The notes beneath the pieces are model-generated. The model did not search any database and was not told the origin of the DNA. It saw only the letters and a list, made by a program, of their open reading frames with translations. The position numbers were made by a program, and so were the translations under genes. Positions 27,464-36,121 of a DNA stretch of 64,000 nt are shown here, in pieces. Positions within the stretch are counted from its first letter, which is position 1. The number at the start of each line of letters is the position of its first letter. The stretch covers positions 620,001 through 684,000 of the forward strand of contig NZ_CP098806.1 in the NCBI RefSeq assembly GCF_023822005.2, given 5' to 3'. Source of the stretch: Dyadobacter fanqingshengii (lineage in GTDB: Bacteria > Bacteroidota > Bacteroidia > Cytophagales > Spirosomataceae).

Positions 27464-28184
27464 ATGAAGACAATCTTAACATCCGCCCACTTTAAAAGTC
27501 TTGTTTTACTCATCACCCTTGGGCTTTTTTTTACATCGTGTAAAGAGGACCACCCGCTGGAAAATCCCGCCAATAGCGTAACGGATTTTCACCAGACTGC
27601 GCAGACGAAGTTCATTAATGTAGATGGCAATCAAATTGCATACCGGGTGCTGGGTAACCAAAAGGGATTTTATTGCCCAGCAAATCGCTTTGACCCAGCC
27701 AGGATTGGTAAACAGGATGATATTCACAGGCACTGGTCCAAAGGGGGCACAGGGATTATCTGATTTGCCTAAAATTTTGGCAGCTACCGCAGGGCTTACA
27801 GCCCAGGAAACATTTCTGAAAATTGGCTTTACAAGTTCAAAAAGTAGTTTAGCAGCTGGCGAGGCTGCCTACCAACGCATTCAACGACGCCAGGTTGATC
27901 GCGACAGACCGTTAAGCCAACAGAGTCGCATCGCAGAAGTGACTGCCGTGCTTGGCTGGGCGCAGTCTTATGCAAATGCTTTTAAGGAATTGGAAGGATT
28001 ATCACAACCGGCTTTGATAGTACAGGGAGAATTTGATGTTGCGGTTCCTGTGTCAAATGCTGTAAAGATGTCTGAGCATTTGCCCAACGCAGAACTTGCC
28101 ATATTCCCTAATGCAGGCCACGCAGCACTTTTTCAGAATCCGCAGCAGTTTTTGAGGCTCACCTCCAAGTTCCTTTCAGAGTAG
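27464..28184 (+). pseudogene. Alpha/beta hydrolase lipoprotein with internal deletion and frameshift
   Basis: The 5' part encodes a lipoprotein signal (lipobox FFTSC) and the opening strands INVDGNQIAYRVLGNQKG. It then jumps to FIAQQIALTQPGLVNRMIF in another frame, which in this family follows directly after the nucleophile elbow. About 80 residues holding the oxyanion HG motif and the catalytic Ser are gone. The remaining C-terminal half keeps the Asp strand (GEFDVAVP) and the His (NAGHAALF). It cannot be active. The joint falls at GGGATTT-like sequence, so a short-homology deletion is plausible. Confidence 0.85.
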
Positions 28185-28222
28185 TCAACCTATTAAGTTT
28201 TTAACATTAATTAAACAGAACC

Positions 28223-29284
28223 ATGAAGATTATAAATAACATTTCAAACCTCAAACGCTGGTTCCAGAATAGTCAGCAAGTAATACTGATTCTATTACTT
28301 TCAGCGTGTTTGCTGCCAGTGAAAGGCCAATCTCATAAATCAGCAGGCATCAGCAACGGTCAAATAACGAAGATTGAAGATCCCTTCCAGCATATTAAGC
28401 AAATCAGGGCGGGGGTGCTAGATGTTGGATATATAGAAGTAGGCCCGGCAATAGGGCAGCCCGTGCTACTTATTCATGGATGGCCTTATGACGTATATAG
28501 CTATGAGCATGTTTCAAAAATACTGGCTGCAAAAGGCTTCCGCGTTCTAATTCCATACTTACGAGGCTATGGAAGTACAACCTTTCTGTCTCAGGAAACA
28601 CGCCGGAACGGGCAGCAGTCAGCCTTCGCCGTGGATATGATTGCATTCATGGATGCATTAAAGATTACAAACGCAATTGTGGGTGGCTTCGACTGGGGTG
28701 CACGAACGGCAGATATCATGGCGGCATTGTGGCCAGAACGAGTAACGGGTCTTGTGTCAGTAAGTGGTTACCTTATCGGGAGCCAGGAAGGTAACCGGGC
28801 GCCATTGAAGCCAAAGGCTGAGCAATCGTGGTGGTATCAATATTATTTTGCCACGGATCGCGGTGCTGCAGGTTATGAAGCCAATACTTATGAATTCAAC
28901 AAACTTATCTGGGAGACTACTTCTCCAACCTGGAAATTTAACAAGTATACATTTGACCGTTCGGCTGCGTCATTTAAAAATCCAGAGCATGTCAAGATTG
29001 TCATAGACAATTATCGCTGGCGACTTGGACTGTCGAAAGGCGAAGAAAAATATGATGAATTAGAGGCCAGACTTGCCAAAGCGCCCTCAATCACAGTGCC
29101 AACCGTAACATTGGAAGGCGACGCAAACGGCGCACCGCATCCTGATCCCAGTAGTTACGCCGCCCGTTTCAAAGGACAATATGCACACCATACGATTACT
29201 GGCATTGGCCATAATTTGCCTCAGGAGGCTCCCGAAGCCTTTGCTCAAGCAATTCTGGAAGTGGCCGGTTGGATCAATAAATAA
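28223..29284 (+). CDS. Alpha/beta hydrolase, exported (epoxide hydrolase/haloalkane dehalogenase type)
   Basis: 353 residues with an N-terminal membrane/signal segment (around 20-36). The core has LLIHGWPYDVYSYEHV (oxyanion), GGFDWGAR, where the nucleophile is Asp in a DWG elbow as in epoxide hydrolases and dehalogenases, and GIGHNLPQEAPEAF with the catalytic His. Not a serine esterase. It follows the broken hydrolase by 38 nt and precedes the Ohr gene by 29 nt, suggesting one transcript for detoxification. The halide or epoxide preference is unknown. Confidence 0.87.
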   Translation: MKIINNISNLKRWFQNSQQVILILLLSACLLPVKGQSHKSAGISNGQITKIEDPFQHIKQIRAGVLDVGYIEVGPAIGQPVLLIHGWPYDVYSYEHVSKILAAKGFRVLIPYLRGYGSTTFLSQETRRNGQQSAFAVDMIAFMDALKITNAIVGGFDWGARTADIMAALWPERVTGLVSVSGYLIGSQEGNRAPLKPKAEQSWWYQYYFATDRGAAGYEANTYEFNKLIWETTSPTWKFNKYTFDRSAASFKNPEHVKIVIDNYRWRLGLSKGEEKYDELEARLAKAPSITVPTVTLEGDANGAPHPDPSSYAARFKGQYAHHTITGIGHNLPQEAPEAFAQAILEVAGWINK

Positions 29285-29313
29285 TTTCAAACACCTTTTC
29301 AATATCAATTACA

Positions 29314-29766
29314 ATGGAAAATCAAATCGTTTTTGCAGCCAAGGCCGCTGCGTCGGTTAGTAAAGTTTTATATACGGGAAAAGTACACGTGACTGGTGGC
29401 CGTGAAGGCGCTGCAATAAGCTCAGATGGACGTTTGGACGTTAGTCTTTCATCGCCAGGCACTTCTGGCCAAGGCACGAATCCCGAGCAACTATTTGCGG
29501 CCGGCTGGTCTGCATGCTTTATTGGGGCTATGCAGCACAATGCAACTTTATTAAAGATCAAACTTCCTTTGATGACATCTGTGGATACCGAAGTGGACCT
29601 GGCTACCGGCCAGCAAGGCTTCACCTTACAAGCAAAAATGCAGGTTAATTTACCGGGACTACCTGAACAGCAGGCAAGGGAGATCGTACTGGCCGCACAT
29701 CAGACTTGCCCTTATTCAAAGGCCACCAAGGATAATATTGAAGTGAGCATTTGGGTTACCGTATAA
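29314..29766 (+). CDS. Organic hydroperoxide resistance protein (Ohr/OsmC family)
   Basis: Thiol peroxidase that reduces organic and lipid hydroperoxides. The 150-residue protein keeps both catalytic cysteines: Cys68 in GWSACFIGAM and Cys132 in HQTCPYSKATKDNI, with Glu59 in NPEQLFAAGW. The pattern is the Ohr branch. It lies 29 nt after the exported hydrolase. The 37-bp repeat used as operator elsewhere lies 13-49 nt after its stop, so regulation there concerns the next genes. Confidence 0.93.
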   Translation: MENQIVFAAKAAASVSKVLYTGKVHVTGGREGAAISSDGRLDVSLSSPGTSGQGTNPEQLFAAGWSACFIGAMQHNATLLKIKLPLMTSVDTEVDLATGQQGFTLQAKMQVNLPGLPEQQAREIVLAAHQTCPYSKATKDNIEVSIWVTV

Positions 29767-29778
29767 TCTGGAATGGCC

Positions 29779-29815
29779 TGGTATCATACAGTATACTGGT
29801 AACATAATTATACCA
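29779..29815 (+). promoter_or_regulatory. HxlR-type operator candidate, copy 1
   Basis: 37-bp near-palindrome starting TGGTATCATACAGTAT and ending ATACCA. It matches the copy at 31572-31608 at 33 of 37 positions. CAGTATACTG inside it is a perfect 10-bp palindrome. It lies 56 bp before the SnoaL-like gene. The HxlR regulator at 32491 is the obvious candidate ligand. Confidence 0.7.
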
Positions 29816-29870
29816 AAAACACTAATACCTTCGCAGCAGTTTAAAAGAAAGGCAATTTAATAGCAATCAC

Positions 29871-30332
29871 ATGGAAGAATTAAAAGCAAAGGATCAAATC
29901 AGAGAGCTGATGGCCCGGTATGTCCGCTACGCAGATGAAAAAAACTGGACTGACTTGGCATCGCTCTTTACCCCCGAAGGGTCTTTTACACCTTTGAATG
30001 TAAATGGCCAGCCACTTGTGCAAATGCAGGGACGTCAACAAATTGCCCAGACCATTTTAGAAGCAGTTGGACAGGCAACAGCCATCCATCACCTTTTTTC
30101 TTATGAGATTACTCTGGACACAGCAGAGCAAGCCACTGGGATTTTTTCAATGGAAGACCAACTGATACATAACCAGGACAATAGCACTCCGATACACGCA
30201 TCGTCGGTCATTCCTGCCTTTAAGACCATGCATGGCTTCGGGCACTACCATGCAAACTTTATTAAAATTGGCGCGGCTTGGTACATCGAAAAGCTTGTGC
30301 AGACCAGAATCAAATTAGATTTCACCTATTAA
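29871..30332 (+). CDS. SnoaL/NTF2-like family protein
   Basis: 153-residue cone-shaped alpha+beta barrel protein. ELMARYVRYADEKNWTDLAS is the standard opening of SnoaL-like polyketide-cyclase/dehydrase-type domains. HLFSYEITLD and HYHANFIKIGAAWYIEKL are the core strands. Activities vary widely, so none is assigned. First gene behind operator copy 1 and 10 nt before the epoxide hydrolase gene. Confidence 0.85.
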   Translation: MEELKAKDQIRELMARYVRYADEKNWTDLASLFTPEGSFTPLNVNGQPLVQMQGRQQIAQTILEAVGQATAIHHLFSYEITLDTAEQATGIFSMEDQLIHNQDNSTPIHASSVIPAFKTMHGFGHYHANFIKIGAAWYIEKLVQTRIKLDFTY

Positions 30333-30342
30333 CATTATAAAA

Positions 30343-31560
30343 ATGAAAACATCAATAATTCCCTTCAAAATCCAGGTCCCACAAGAAGTCTTAACGGACC
30401 TTCAAACCCGACTGAAAATGACCCGTTGGGCCCCTGACCAAAACAATGAGGATCAGTTTTACGGATTGAGTACAGCTTTTCTCAAAGACTATGCGGACCA
30501 CTGGCTGCAGAATTATGATTGGCGTGAGCAAGAAGAAAAGTTAAACTCATATAACCAGTACAAAATTGATATTGAAGGACAACCCATACATTTTATATAT
30601 GAAAAAGGAAAAGGCCCAAACCCTGTTCCTATCATCCTTTCACATGGCTGGCCGTGGACGTATTGGCATTGGAGCAAACTGATTGGCCCTCTCACCGATC
30701 CCGTCAAGTATGGCGGTAAGGCCGAGCAGTCATTTGATGTCATTATCCCTTCCTTGCCAGGATTTGGCTTCTCAACCCCGGTAAAGGACCCTGAAATCAA
30801 TTTCTGGAAGATTGCCGAACTTTGGCATAAGTTGATGAAGGACGTGCTAGGATATGAAAAATATGCCGCAGCCGGAAGTGATTACGGAATGTTGGTAACA
30901 GCTCAGTTAGGACATAAATATGCGGATGAGCTGATTGGTATCCACCTGGGGCATGAAATGCCGCTCCAAATTTTTCAAAGCGAACGTCCATGGGACCTTA
31001 CCGAAGGGAACCTTGTTCCGGCCGACTTGCCGGAAGAACAGAGAAACGAATTTCTCAATTTCCAGAAAACCTTCGCTTCCCACGTCGCCGTTCACATGCT
31101 CGATTCACAAACTCTAACGCATGGTTTGAACGATTCGCCTGTCGGAATGCTGGCTTGGATCTTGCAGCGATGGAAAAAGTGGAGTGACAAACATGCGAAT
31201 TTTGAGGATTCTTACACCAAGGATGACGTTATCACCTTTGCAATGATATACTGGATAAATCAGGCAATTGGAACCTCTATGAGAGTCTATGCAAATGCTG
31301 CCAGGTACCCCTGGAAGCCGTCACACTCAAGAACACCTGCGGTCGAAGCTGCGGCCGGATTTTCATTGCTGGTCGGGGAGGTATATCCCCCTTTTGCAAC
31401 AATTGACAATCGTGTAAATATGCTGACAGACGGACCATTGGCCAGCCAATTTAATATCGTATACGCAAAAGCATTTCAAAAAGGAGGCCACTTCGGCCCC
31501 TGGGAGAACCCTGCGGCATTTATCGAAGGCGTCCGGGATACTTTTGATCCATTAAAATAA
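30343..31560 (+). CDS. Epoxide hydrolase (EHN-domain family)
   Basis: 405-residue alpha/beta hydrolase with the N-terminal epoxide-hydrolase domain (EHN, ~1-110: VPQEVLTDLQTRLKMTRWAP). Oxyanion motif SHGWPWTYWHW, nucleophile Asp in AAGSDYGMLV, catalytic His in KGGHFGPWENP. The family opens epoxides to diols. Second gene of the SnoaL-EH unit controlled by operator copy 1. A second operator copy begins 12 bp after its stop. Confidence 0.9.
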   Translation: MKTSIIPFKIQVPQEVLTDLQTRLKMTRWAPDQNNEDQFYGLSTAFLKDYADHWLQNYDWREQEEKLNSYNQYKIDIEGQPIHFIYEKGKGPNPVPIILSHGWPWTYWHWSKLIGPLTDPVKYGGKAEQSFDVIIPSLPGFGFSTPVKDPEINFWKIAELWHKLMKDVLGYEKYAAAGSDYGMLVTAQLGHKYADELIGIHLGHEMPLQIFQSERPWDLTEGNLVPADLPEEQRNEFLNFQKTFASHVAVHMLDSQTLTHGLNDSPVGMLAWILQRWKKWSDKHANFEDSYTKDDVITFAMIYWINQAIGTSMRVYANAARYPWKPSHSRTPAVEAAAGFSLLVGEVYPPFATIDNRVNMLTDGPLASQFNIVYAKAFQKGGHFGPWENPAAFIEGVRDTFDPLK

Positions 31561-31571
31561 AAAATAGCACT

Positions 31572-31608
31572 TGGTATCATACAGTATTCTAGTAACAGAA
31601 TGATACCA
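31572..31608 (+). promoter_or_regulatory. HxlR-type operator candidate, copy 2
   Basis: Second copy of the 37-bp element, with perfect 9-bp ends TGGTATCAT (31572-31580) and ATGATACCA (31600-31608). It lies immediately before the SDR gene, and the first in-frame ATG of that ORF (31600) lies inside the right arm. Confidence 0.7.
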
Positions 31609-31647
31609 TATACAGATAGCCTTCGTCATAATATAAATCAAGAGATA

Positions 31648-32388
31648 GTGGAAACTTTAAAAGGAAAAAAGAGCCTGGTAACGGGCGGAAATAGTGGTAT
31701 TGGTTATGCTACTGCCAAAGAATTGAAAGCCCAAGGAGCTGACGTGATCATCACAGGCAGGCGAGAAAATGTTATCCAGGAGGCTGCAACTGAGCTTGAT
31801 GTGACTGGCTTAGTAAGTGATCAAGGCAAAGTTGCTGACATAGAAGCGCTGGCAAAACAGGTAAGCGAACAGTTTGGCAAACTTGACATTTTGTTCATCA
31901 ATGCAGGTGTATTAGGTGGCGCCGCAATAGAAACAGCGACGGAAAGTGATTTTGATTATGTAATGGATGTTAATTTCAAAGGTGCATATTTTACACTTAG
32001 CAGATTTATTCCTATCCTGAATGATGGTGCTTCAGTCGTGTTTTTGTCATCGAATGTTGTCAGCATGAATGGGGCTAATTCGTCCATGTACACATCCAGT
32101 AAGGCGGCGCTGAATGCGGTGATGAAAATTGCCGCCATTGAACTAGCGCCTAGGAAGATCCGGGTCAATGCGATCAGTCCGGGACCTACTCAGACTGAGA
32201 TTTTAAACAAAATGGGACTTGATCCAGCTGCACGCCTGGCATTGGATGACTGGATGATTGAGCGCATCCCATTGAAAAAGATCGGTACTGCGGATGATGT
32301 TGCAAAAATGGTAACCTACTTCTCCTCAGATGCGTCGAGCTTCATTACAGGTGCAGAAATCATAATGGATGGCGGAATGAGTCTTTGA
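31648..32388 (+). CDS. SDR family oxidoreductase
   Basis: 246-residue NAD(P)-dependent short-chain dehydrogenase. Cofactor motif TGGNSGIGYATAKEL, NAG motif LFINAGVLGG, catalytic Ser in VVFLSSNVV and the active-site YTSSK with Tyr and Lys; the end GAEIIMDGGMSL is typical. I prefer the GTG at 31648, which gives the usual ETLKGKKSLVTGG opening, over ATG 31600, which sits in the operator arm and adds 16 atypical residues. Substrate unknown. Part of the HxlR-linked block. Confidence 0.88.
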   Translation: METLKGKKSLVTGGNSGIGYATAKELKAQGADVIITGRRENVIQEAATELDVTGLVSDQGKVADIEALAKQVSEQFGKLDILFINAGVLGGAAIETATESDFDYVMDVNFKGAYFTLSRFIPILNDGASVVFLSSNVVSMNGANSSMYTSSKAALNAVMKIAAIELAPRKIRVNAISPGPTQTEILNKMGLDPAARLALDDWMIERIPLKKIGTADDVAKMVTYFSSDASSFITGAEIIMDGGMSL

Positions 32389-32419
32389 GCATTTGGCTTA
32401 ACTTAGCGGTCTTAGAAGC

Positions 32420-32446
32420 AAGCGCAGGCGTAATTCGCCTGTGCTT
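32420..32446 (+). terminator. Hairpin after the SDR gene
   Basis: 11-bp arms (AAGCGCAGGCG and CGCCTGTGCTT, one G-T pair) around TAATT. There is little U-tract, so it may be a weak terminator or a processing/stability hairpin. Confidence 0.5.
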
Positions 32447-32490
32447 TCCGATTGTTCGCATAATGATAAGCACTGTAAAGGACTAGCATA

Positions 32491-32865
32491 ATGAATGAGG
32501 ACCACATTAGGAAAGCAGGAGAAATCTTGTCAAATCCCAGGAATCAAAAGCAGGAAGTACAAGCTTTGCAGGATACCATATACGCCATTGGTGGAAAATG
32601 GAGGCTCCTCATTATCAATTCAATATGTAATGGGAACAGGCGTTTTCGTGATATCCAGAGAAGTATTCCTGGCATTACAACCCGGATGTTGTCCAGGGAA
32701 CTAAAAGATATGGAAGCTAATCAGCTGATCAAACGCACAGTAACTGCGGACACGCCCGTGCTGGTTGAATATACTGAAACAGATTATTGTATGTCTTTTG
32801 GCGGAATCATACTGGAAATGATCAGTTGGGGCAAACAACATCGGGAGAAGGTAATGAAGGATTAG
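32491..32865 (+). CDS. HxlR-family transcriptional regulator
   Basis: 124-residue winged-helix dimer of the HxlR/YodB type, which sense electrophiles or oxidants. Conserved blocks: IGGKWRLLIINSICNGNRRF, the recognition helix region PGITTRMLSRELKDMEANQL, then wing VEYTETDY. A Cys (C62) in SICNGN may be redox-relevant but is not the usual N-terminal YodB Cys. Placed after the SDR gene and near two copies of a 37-bp palindrome, it is the likely repressor of both units. Confidence 0.9.
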   Translation: MNEDHIRKAGEILSNPRNQKQEVQALQDTIYAIGGKWRLLIINSICNGNRRFRDIQRSIPGITTRMLSRELKDMEANQLIKRTVTADTPVLVEYTETDYCMSFGGIILEMISWGKQHREKVMKD

Positions 32866-32953
32866 TATTGATAGACGCAGAAAACCAACCAATTGCTTCG
32901 TGTTATCACAAAGGAATTGATCGGTTTCTTACTTAATGCTGTATTCTTTGTAA

Positions 32954-33334
32954 TTAAATCCTGCTGTATGTAGCTGGATATAGTTTTCTAAACATTACAT
33001 AAGTTACAGTTACCATCATAAAAGCGATTACTGCATCAATGGTGGCTGGCAATCCAAGAACGGCTAATTTGGAAAAGAAAGCAAATATGATGTCAAAGAA
33101 CACACCAGCGAAAACCCATTCTTTCAATCTCAGCAAACGGTTCGGAGTTAGTAATACAGCCACACCTGAAAGTTTGGCTACACCCAGAATGTAAATGAAA
33201 TGAGCAGGATAGCCTAGTTGCTGCGTGATTTCCCACACCAACGGATTTTTGGTCAGTTCGAAAAACCCGCTTGCGCCAAACCACAATGATGTCAATGCTG
33301 CGCCAGTCCAATAGATAATTTTTGAAGTTTTCAT
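32954..33334 (-). CDS. DoxX-family membrane protein
   Basis: 126 residues with four predicted membrane helices (about 8-25, 45-65, 75-95, 98-116). The block ASGFFELTKNPLVWEITQQL, then LGYPAHFIYILGVAKLSGVA is the Bacteroidota DoxX-like pattern. DoxX proteins are poorly understood; some are tied to thiol stress and detoxification, which suits the neighbours. Convergent with the HxlR gene. Confidence 0.87.
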   Translation of the reverse strand: MKTSKIIYWTGAALTSLWFGASGFFELTKNPLVWEITQQLGYPAHFIYILGVAKLSGVAVLLTPNRLLRLKEWVFAGVFFDIIFAFFSKLAVLGLPATIDAVIAFMMVTVTYVMFRKLYPATYSRI

Positions 33335-33470
33335 GATCGTTTTGTTTTTAAGTTCTGAGGCAAAATTGTGACGTTTTGATGCGCAGCGTCAGCAGAATCA
33401 TGTCCAACGGGACGATTAGAAGGGTGAATTAGACAATGAATGAAAAGAAGTTGGAATTTTAAGTTTTTGG

Positions 33471-34017
33471 ATGTCTACCGTTATGCTTGGACTGGCCTAC
33501 ATTCAGCAGCTTATTCTTTCTCATATTGACTTCGGACCTACCATGTTGATGGTAGAAGTACGGGCTATTCTCATCAACCTGGTATTTTATATGTTTCTTA
33601 ACATGCTGCAACAGAACTACGAAAATCAGCATGTGAGTATGGAATTGGAACGGTTTCGAAACGATAACCTTAGCGCCCAATATGATCTTTTAAACAGCAG
33701 GTGAATCCCCATTTCTTATTCAATAGCCTGAATACACTTAAAGCAATGGTGGAAACGGGTGATCAGCAGTCAATTGATTTTAAATTAAAACTCGCCAACT
33801 TTTACCGCTATACGCTGGAAAGCCGCAAGCTGGATCTGATTCCTTTGAAAGAAGAAATGGAGATTTTGAATGCGTGTCTTTTTCTGCAAAAGGCCAGGCT
33901 TGGAGATGGATTGAGCTCAAATACAGTCATTTGTTGAACAAAAAAGTGGAGGTAATCAACGGCCAAGACCTATTTCAGGTTAGACTTCCTATCATTTATG
34001 AACATCGTAATCATTGA
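33471..34017 (+). pseudogene. LytS-type sensor histidine kinase, frameshifted and lacking its ATPase domain
   Basis: The first ORF encodes membrane/linker sequence to AQYDLL, then stops. One missing base restores the phospho-acceptor region QQVNPHFLFNSLNTLKAMVE (His of NPHFLFN) in the next frame, which runs to ARLGDGL. There it jumps to a C-terminal tail KKVEVINGQDLFQVRLPIIY at 33950-34017, so the whole HATPase domain (~90 residues) is deleted. The N-terminal sensor is also short or damaged. The tail overlaps the LytTR regulator start as in intact pairs. Certainly non-functional as a kinase. Confidence 0.85.
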
Positions 34018-34759
34018 GGATGAGCTGAAAACTGCCAGATCCCTTGAAAACATGCTCCGGCAACTGCGTCCGGCAGCCAAGATCACCGGTCCATATCAGA
34101 GCGTCGAAGAATCGGTTGAAGCACTTTCCGCGGGACCGCAGCCAGACCTGATTTTTATGGACATTCAGCTCGCAGACGGGCTGAGTTTTGAGATTTTCAA
34201 ATCGGTGGAGGTCGTTTGTCCCGTCATTTTTTGTACGGCCTTTGACGAATATTCGCTGGAAGCCTTCAAGCGGAATGGCGTGGATTACGTGCTGAAACCA
34301 TTCTCGAAAGAGGACATTGCAGGCGCACTCGGCAAAGTTGACGACCTGAAAAACTTTTTCCAGCAAAAAGCAATTCCCGACCTGAGCGAATTACTGAACA
34401 GGATGGCTCCCCAGGCCGAGAAAACCAGTTTTTTGGTGTTCAAACATCAGAAATATACGACAGTCCAAACCGCGCAGATCGCCTTTTTCTACATTCGAAA
34501 TGAAACTTCAATGATCATGTGTTTCGATGGGCAAGAATTTTCACTGAGCCAATCCCTCGATCAGATTGCGGCGTCTGTGAGCCAAAAACAATTTTTCCGA
34601 ATGAACCGGCAGTATCTGGTCAACTTTTCGGCGATCAAGGAAATTGAGCATTATTTTATGCGGAAACTGTACGTTAAGCTGGTTATAGAAACACCTGATC
34701 AATTGCTAATCAATAAGGAAAAAGCACCGTCATTTCTGGCCTGGATGGAGAATCGTTAG
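33998..34759 (+). CDS. LytTR-family response regulator
   Basis: 253 residues: a receiver domain (NIVIIEDELKTARSLENMLR; phospho-acceptor Asp in LIFMDIQLADG; Lys in YVLKPF) and a C-terminal LytTR DNA-binding domain (~150-253, FFRMNRQYLVNFSAIKEIEH). It is intact, while its cognate kinase just upstream is a wreck whose last 20 nt overlap it. It may now be driven by another kinase or act unphosphorylated. Confidence 0.92.
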   Translation: MNIVIIEDELKTARSLENMLRQLRPAAKITGPYQSVEESVEALSAGPQPDLIFMDIQLADGLSFEIFKSVEVVCPVIFCTAFDEYSLEAFKRNGVDYVLKPFSKEDIAGALGKVDDLKNFFQQKAIPDLSELLNRMAPQAEKTSFLVFKHQKYTTVQTAQIAFFYIRNETSMIMCFDGQEFSLSQSLDQIAASVSQKQFFRMNRQYLVNFSAIKEIEHYFMRKLYVKLVIETPDQLLINKEKAPSFLAWMENR

Positions 34760-34882
34760 CACTTAGAATTTTCACGACCGCCATGTCTGATTGGTGGTTT
34801 TAATTGTCCTGTCGAGCCAGAATTTGCTCGTTTTTAGCACCGTCTGATCATAAGTTTGGATCATCATTAAAAATCAAAACTT

Positions 34883-35689
34883 ATGAAAACGACAAAAAAT
34901 ATTTTAGCGCTGGCAGCAAGCTTATTATTCATGGTAACGCTTTCAAGCCGAGCCGCAATAAAAGATCCAGCCGATAAAAAAACTGCTAACGGCGACGGCT
35001 TCGTAGTTCTCGAATTATTTACATCCGAAGGCTGTTCGAGTTGCCCGCACGCTGATCAGTTACTTGAAAATGTGCAGAAGCAAGCCGGTGATAAACCTAT
35101 TTATATCCTTGCTTACCACATTGATTACTGGGATCATCAGGGTTGGAGGGACATTTTCAGTAGCCCTCAATACACCAAACGACAATATTGGTATGCCAAT
35201 AAATTAAATGCGCAAGTATACACGCCGCAGGTAATCGTTAATGGAAAAACCGAATTAATCGGCTCTGATGAGACAGCCTTGGGTAATGCTATAAGAAATA
35301 GTCTGCAAGGCGTCCCAGCTACAACATTAAAATTAACTGGAAAACCAGAAGCAGGAAAAATGGCTATCACTTACCAGGCTTCGGCAAGCAAGAATGCCGA
35401 GCTTATGATAGCGGTTGTTCAGAAAAACGCAGAGCGTCAAATTAAACGCGGTGAGAATGGTGGCCGGACACTGCGTCATGTTCAGATTGTGAGAGGATTC
35501 CAATCTTTTAGGTTGGAAAATCCAGCAGATGGTCAAATCACCATCAACCTGCCGAAAGAATTTGTAGCACCTGAATGGGAAGTAATTGGTTTCCTTCAAG
35601 ATAAGGCAACAGGCGAAATTTACGCAGCTGATAAGGTGGTAAATAAGGATACTGCAACCTCCATGGTTCCCCAGCCATCGATAAAATAA
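34883..35689 (+). CDS. DUF1223 family exported thioredoxin-like protein
   Basis: 268 residues with an N-terminal signal peptide (about 1-25). VVLELFTSEGCSSCPHADQL is the DUF1223 hallmark, with a CxxC at the place of the thioredoxin active site, followed by ILAYHIDYWDHQGWRDIFSS and VYTPQVIVNGK (the cis-Pro loop). The C-terminal ~110 residues form a beta-rich domain. A periplasmic redox role is inferred; no substrate is known. Followed by a terminator. Confidence 0.88.
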   Translation: MKTTKNILALAASLLFMVTLSSRAAIKDPADKKTANGDGFVVLELFTSEGCSSCPHADQLLENVQKQAGDKPIYILAYHIDYWDHQGWRDIFSSPQYTKRQYWYANKLNAQVYTPQVIVNGKTELIGSDETALGNAIRNSLQGVPATTLKLTGKPEAGKMAITYQASASKNAELMIAVVQKNAERQIKRGENGGRTLRHVQIVRGFQSFRLENPADGQITINLPKEFVAPEWEVIGFLQDKATGEIYAADKVVNKDTATSMVPQPSIK

Positions 35690-35737
35690 AAAGTTGGGCT
35701 TGGATATAAAATTTTTGGTATCGGTAGTAATTAAAAG

Positions 35738-35764
35738 ACGGGGCAACTTTGCTCCGTTTTTTTT
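35738..35764 (+). terminator. Rho-independent terminator
   Basis: 9-bp stem (35738-35746 with 35749-35757, one G-T pair) with a run of eight T, 49 bp after the DUF1223 stop. Confidence 0.8.
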
Positions 35765-36121
35765 AAGCCATTGTACGGGAACTGACGATTGCTACTAACC
35801 CGTACTTGTAAGGTTAATTTGTTTAAATGGGAAAGTGTCGCATGTAATAGATTCATCTATGACCACATGCGAGCAAATCATACGGTCGTTAAAATGTAAT
35901 TGAGACCGTTTTCACAAATGTAGGTTTGGAGGTGATTGGTGCCTTTTTAGAGTTTAGTTTACCATAAGTCGAGCACCTTAAACTTTACTTGTGGCTGACG
36001 TAGATACACATACAAACAATCGTAAGTATGTGGACAAAGACTATCTTTTAAGATCAACATGCTTGTCTGTCAGTTAAACGTAACCTTCATGCACACTTTG
36101 GCGATATTTCATTTAATAGTC
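35765..36121. other. Intergenic region between convergent genes
   Basis: 357 bp, AT-rich, no start-stop pair of note and no clear hairpin. I see nothing to annotate. Confidence 0.4.

Noticed and set aside
31600..31647. ATG at 31600 as the SDR start
   Set aside because: It lies inside the right arm of the repeated 37-bp element, and the 16 residues it adds do not fit the family opening; GTG 31648 does.
33701..33937. The short plus-strand ORF starting at GTG 33701 as an independent gene
   Set aside because: It starts in the middle of the conserved kinase motif QQVNPHFLF and is the frameshifted continuation of the LytS remnant.
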